A DNA stretch of 64,000 bases from NCBI GenBank assembly GCA_963785815.1, contig CAWAWN010000002.1, positions 1,178,001-1,242,000 of the forward strand, read 5' to 3'. The DNA is from UBA4742 sp963785815. GTDB lineage: Bacteria; Actinomycetota; Acidimicrobiia; Acidimicrobiales; Acidimicrobilacustridaceae. The position numbers and the translations under genes are program-made. Positions 61,022-64,000 of the stretch are shown here, one piece after another; within the stretch, counting starts at the first letter, position 1, and every line of letters begins with the position of its first letter. The notes below the pieces were generated by a model. The model saw only the letters and a program-made list of their open reading frames with translations. It ran no database searches and had not been told where the DNA came from.

Positions 61022-62021
61022 GCTCGTCCACCAGCCCCCAGGACAGGGCGGTGGGGGAGTCGATGGTGGCCCCGGTGAGGGCCAGCCACGCCGTGCGGAG
61101 ACGTCCGATCCGGCGGGGCAGGCTGACGGTGCCGCCGGCACCGGGGATCAGGCCCAGCGACAGCTCGGGCAGCGAGATGGCGGTGTCGGGCGCGGCCACC
61201 ACCCGGCCGGCGAAGGCCGGCAGCTCGATGCCGGATCCGGCGCAGGCCCCGTGCAGCTCGACGGTGGTGCGCTCGGCCAGCTCGTGGAGCATCCGCCCCA
61301 GGCTGCGGGCCAGGCGGATGAGGTGGGCCCGGGCCGGGTCGGTCCGGGAGCCGAACTCGTCCAGGTCGCCTCCGGCGCAGAACGACGGGCCGGCGGCGCG
61401 CCAGCGCACCCGCAGGTCCGGGTCGGCGGCGGCCAACGTGAGGGCGTCCCACAGCTGGTCGCGCATGGACGCGTCCAGGGCGTTGCGGGCCTCGGGCCGG
61501 TCGAGGGTGATGACCAGCTCGTCGTCGACCCGCTCGACCGTCACCGTCGCGGTCCTGTTCGCCGGCCGCGACCGGGGGGGACGGCTCGCCCGCCAGGCCG
61601 CGAACTCGGGTCCGGCCTGCAGGGTCGAGTAGACGGCCGACTCGGCGGCCAGCCCGGCCCCGACGAAGTCGTCGACGCCGCCGGCGCGGTCGACGCCATG
61701 GCGAAGCAGCACGGCCAACCCGGTGGCCGCGATCGGGGTGCGGGCCACCTGGTCGACGATGGCGGCCAGGTCCGTCCCGTGGGCCACCACGTCGACGAGG
61801 TCGGTCACCGCCGGGGTCGCGTCGTCGCCGTCGAGGGCCACGATGACGGGCAGCCCGACCAGCGCCTCGGCGGTCGCCGCGGCTCGGGGGTCGAGCCGGT
61901 CGAGCTGGTCGCGGGCCGGGGGCGCGACCACCAGGAGCTCGCCCTCGGGACCGCCCAGCTCGGCGCGCCGCACCGGTGAGGCCGTCAGATCGAGGAGCTC
62001 GGTCCACTCCAGGTGCCACAC
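60969..62021 (-). CDS. Crotonase-family enoyl-CoA hydratase/isomerase with N-terminal extension
   Basis: A 350-residue protein with GTG start at 62021. The crotonase domain is in about residues 155-345: LVITLDRPEARNALDASM, SFCAGGDLDEFG and GACAGSGIELPAFA (oxyanion hole), and LPELSLGLIPGAGGTVSLPRRIG (catalytic Glu). The first 150 residues form an extra domain of unknown function. It acts on an acyl-CoA in a degradation route. It is convergent with the preceding membrane-protein gene (53-base overlap) and divergent from a CoA-transferase gene across only 43 bases. Confidence 0.85.
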   Translation of the reverse strand: MWHLEWTELLDLTASPVRRAELGGPEGELLVVAPPARDQLDRLDPRAAATAEALVGLPVIVALDGDDATPAVTDLVDVVAHGTDLAAIVDQVARTPIAATGLAVLLRHGVDRAGGVDDFVGAGLAAESAVYSTLQAGPEFAAWRASRPPRSRPANRTATVTVERVDDELVITLDRPEARNALDASMRDQLWDALTLAAADPDLRVRWRAAGPSFCAGGDLDEFGSRTDPARAHLIRLARSLGRMLHELAERTTVELHGACAGSGIELPAFAGRVVAAPDTAISLPELSLGLIPGAGGTVSLPRRIGRLRTAWLALTGATIDSPTALSWGLVDELTTPSVPEAGRAARRDG

Positions 62022-62031
62022 GGAGATAGGT

Positions 62032-62043
62032 CACGCTAGCGTG
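62032..62043. promoter_or_regulatory. 12-base palindrome between crotonase and CoA-transferase genes
   Basis: CACGCTAGCGTG is a perfect palindrome in the centre of a 43-base divergent gap. It is well placed to control both genes. The cognate regulator is unknown and not encoded next to it. Confidence 0.5.
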
Positions 62044-62064
62044 CGGCCGGAACCTCCACCACGT

Positions 62065-63354
62065 ATGCGACCGTCCTCCGATCCCGTCTCGACCTGGGCC
62101 GCACGCGGGGCCATGGCCCTCACCGGCTGGCCCTATCGACCCGGTCTGGGGCCGCCGGCGCCCCTGGTCCCCGGGCTCGACGCGGTGGCCCGGCAGGTGG
62201 CCGACCGCAGCGCCCGCCTGGGTCGCCAGGTGGTGGTCGACCCCGTCGCCCTGCTCACCGAACGCGCCGCGCTGGCGGGATGGACCCGCGCCGGCGCCAC
62301 CAGCTGCGGCGGTGGGACGCGCCTGCTGGCGGCGGCGGACGGCTGGCTGGCCGTGTCGCTGGCTCGGCCCAGCGACGTGGACCTGATCCCCGCCTGGCTC
62401 GGGCTCCCCGCGGGGCTCGAGCTCCCCGCCCCGGAACGGGACCAACCCCTCTCGGCAGGGATCGACGGCTTGTGGGCGGTGGTGACGGGGCGGGTGGCCA
62501 GGCACCCGGTCGCCGAGCTCGAGGCCCGGGCCGTCGAGCTGGGCCTGGCCGTGGGCGGGCTGCCCACCGACGCGGGCCGCCGCCCCGTCGTCGCCGAGGG
62601 CGCCCTGACGCGTGGCGAGCCCTTCGACGACCTGCCGGTCGTGGCCCACGCCCTGGGCCCGGCGCCTCCCCGCCGGCTCGACGGGCTGGTGGTGGTCGAC
62701 CTCTCGTCGCTGTGGGCGGGCCCGCTGTGTGGTCGCATCCTGGCCGACGCGGGCGCCACCGTGGTCAAGGTGGAGTCGCGGAGCCGTCCCGATGGCGCCC
62801 GGTCCGGTCCCGCCGCCTTCTTCGACCTGATGAACGCGGGCAAGGCCAGTGTGGCCCTGTCCTTCGACCACCCCGACGGCATCGGTCGCCTGCGTCGGCT
62901 GCTGGCCCGGGCCGACGTGGTCATCGAGGGGTCGCGGCCCCGGGCGCTCGAGCAGTTGGGGGTGGACGCCACCGCCCTGGCGCGCCGGGGCCCACAGGTG
63001 TGGCTGTCCATCACCGGGCACGGACGATCCGGCGCCGTCGGCCAGCGCGTCGGCTTCGGCGACGATGCGGCCGTGGCCGGCGGACTGGTGGCCTGGGAGG
63101 ACGGCCGCCCCTGCTTCTGCGCCGACGCGGTGGCCGACCCGACCACCGGGTTGGTCGCGGCCGCCGCCGCGCTGGCCGGCCTGGCCTCGGGTGGTCGCTG
63201 GCTCATCGACGTCGCCTTGGTCTGCGTGGCCGCCCACCTGGCCGGGCCCACCCTCGACGCCGCGGGGGTGGTCGGGGCGGCTCCGGCCCGGCCATGCTGG
63301 CGAGGACAGGCCCGGGCCCTCGGGGCCGACGACGCCCGTTGGTCGTCGGGATGA
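62065..63354 (+). CDS. CaiB/BaiF family CoA-transferase with diverged N-terminal half
   Basis: A 429-residue protein. The C-terminal half (about 200-405) has the family start (LDGLVVVDLSSLWAGPLCGRILADAGATVVKVESRSRPDGARS; FFDLMNAGKASVALSFDHPDG), that is the N-terminal core of CaiB-type enzymes, whereas the first 190 residues (WPYRPGLGPPAPLVPGL to PVVAEGALT) are a diverged or circularly rearranged part of the same family. It may move CoA onto a substrate; ATG at 62065 (GTG 62041 possible). It is followed four bases later by the amidohydrolase gene. Confidence 0.75.
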   Translation: MRPSSDPVSTWAARGAMALTGWPYRPGLGPPAPLVPGLDAVARQVADRSARLGRQVVVDPVALLTERAALAGWTRAGATSCGGGTRLLAAADGWLAVSLARPSDVDLIPAWLGLPAGLELPAPERDQPLSAGIDGLWAVVTGRVARHPVAELEARAVELGLAVGGLPTDAGRRPVVAEGALTRGEPFDDLPVVAHALGPAPPRRLDGLVVVDLSSLWAGPLCGRILADAGATVVKVESRSRPDGARSGPAAFFDLMNAGKASVALSFDHPDGIGRLRRLLARADVVIEGSRPRALEQLGVDATALARRGPQVWLSITGHGRSGAVGQRVGFGDDAAVAGGLVAWEDGRPCFCADAVADPTTGLVAAAAALAGLASGGRWLIDVALVCVAAHLAGPTLDAAGVVGAAPARPCWRGQARALGADDARWSSG

Positions 63355-63358
63355 GCCG

Positions 63359-64000
63359 GTGAGCTCCTGGCGGCTGCGACAGGTCAGCCTGGCGCCCGGC
63401 CGGGTCGGCGAGCTGGGGCTGGTGGACGGACGACTGGTCGACCCGACGCGACTCGGGGCCGAGGCGAGGACCGTCGACCTCGAGGGCCGCCCGGTGCTGG
63501 CCGGACTGGTCGACCAGCACTGCCACCTGTCTGCCCTGGCCGCGGCCCGAAGATCGGTCGACGTGTCGCCCGAGGCGCTGGGGCGCGCCGGCAGCCTGGT
63601 CGCCGCCCTGCGCCAGGGGCGACGCCACCGACCCCGAGGCTGGTTGCGGGCGGTGGGCTACGACGTGGCCACCAGCGGCGAGATCGACGCGTCCGGGTTG
63701 GGCGCGGCCGCGGTCGGCCCGGTGCGGGTGCAGGACCGCACCGGCATCACCTGGACCCTCGACCCGGTGGCCCTGGCCGCGGTCCTGCCCGAGGACCCCT
63801 CGGACTGGCCCGACGGCGTCGAGCGCGACGGCGCGGGTCGCCCGACCGGGCGGCTGGTGCGACTGGACGCCTGGTTGCGCGCCCGCCTGGCGGCCGCCTC
63901 CGCCGCCGACGGCCCGGCGCCCGACCCCGACGTCGGCGCGGGGGCCGGACCAGCCGAGGTGGCCGAGGTGGGCCGATGGCTGGCCGGGCGCGGCGTGACC
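63359..64000 (+). CDS. Amidohydrolase-3 family protein, 3' end outside window
   Basis: The frame from GTG 63359 is open to the window end (214 codons). GELGLVDGRLVDPTRLG followed by RPVLAGLVDQHCHLSALAAA has the metal-binding HxH motif of the amidohydrolase-3/YtcJ group; GWLRAVGYDVATSGEIDAS also fits. The family hydrolyses C-N or related bonds in cyclic compounds. It begins four bases after the CoA-transferase stop, so both are on one transcript. Confidence 0.8.
   Translation, partial: MSSWRLRQVSLAPGRVGELGLVDGRLVDPTRLGAEARTVDLEGRPVLAGLVDQHCHLSALAAARRSVDVSPEALGRAGSLVAALRQGRRHRPRGWLRAVGYDVATSGEIDASGLGAAAVGPVRVQDRTGITWTLDPVALAAVLPEDPSDWPDGVERDGAGRPTGRLVRLDAWLRARLAAASAADGPAPDPDVGAGAGPAEVAEVGRWLAGRGVT

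Overview
The window reads as chromosomal DNA of a very GC-rich actinobacterium. GTG and TTG starts, 4-nt stop/start overlaps, an LPxTG-type wall protein, a DUF4012 protein and many acyl-CoA and amidohydrolase genes would fit an Acidimicrobiia-like lineage, but that placement is an inference from gene content, not a marker gene. I see no rRNA, tRNA, insertion sequence, phage or CRISPR array.

Region 1 (1-19.3 kb) is a cell-surface polysaccharide locus. It holds a fused Rossmann/glycosyltransferase protein, a Wzm/Wzt-type ABC exporter, an SPFH membrane protein, GT4 and GT2 glycosyltransferases, a translationally coupled five-gene cassette (sugar epimerase, HAD phosphatase, APH-fold kinase, nucleotidyltransferase-HAD fusion, pyruvyltransferase-like protein), a methyltransferase, an unusual nitroreductase, an ABC exporter half-transporter, a frameshifted GT4 and a second sugar epimerase. 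The coupled cassette looks like a pathway that phosphorylates, activates and transfers a small surface modification.

Region 2 (19.7-38.3 kb) is mixed housekeeping and envelope: an LPRTG-anchored small protein, a DUF4012 membrane protein, three adjacent extracytoplasmic peptidyl-prolyl isomerases (one with lost active-site residues), aspartokinase and aspartate-semialdehyde dehydrogenase, a GGDEF-EAL sensor, a ClpP/GNAT pair, an SRPBCC-ArsR unit with a clear operator, an ABC exporter, and a frameshifted SRPBCC gene behind what looks like a leaderless promoter with a DtxR-like box.

Region 3 (36.3-53.7 kb and again 61-64 kb) is catabolic: two family III CoA-transferases, four amidohydrolase-2 family proteins plus one amidohydrolase-3 protein, an SDR, a tandem VOC protein, a Rieske oxygenase, an acyl-CoA dehydrogenase-like flavoprotein, a PhyH dioxygenase and a crotonase. 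TetR and GntR regulators sit among them, as does a solute-binding lipoprotein. AT-rich operator-like motifs recur in front of these genes. Region 4 (53.7-61 kb) holds membrane proteins, a DUF2252 protein, a NarL-type two-component pair and a GT39 glycosyltransferase.

Six genes are interrupted: five by frameshifts (a GT4, an SRPBCC protein, a GntR regulator, a histidine kinase and its response regulator) and one by an in-frame amber codon. This is unusually dense for otherwise intact coding DNA. Sequencing or assembly error must be excluded before calling them pseudogenes.
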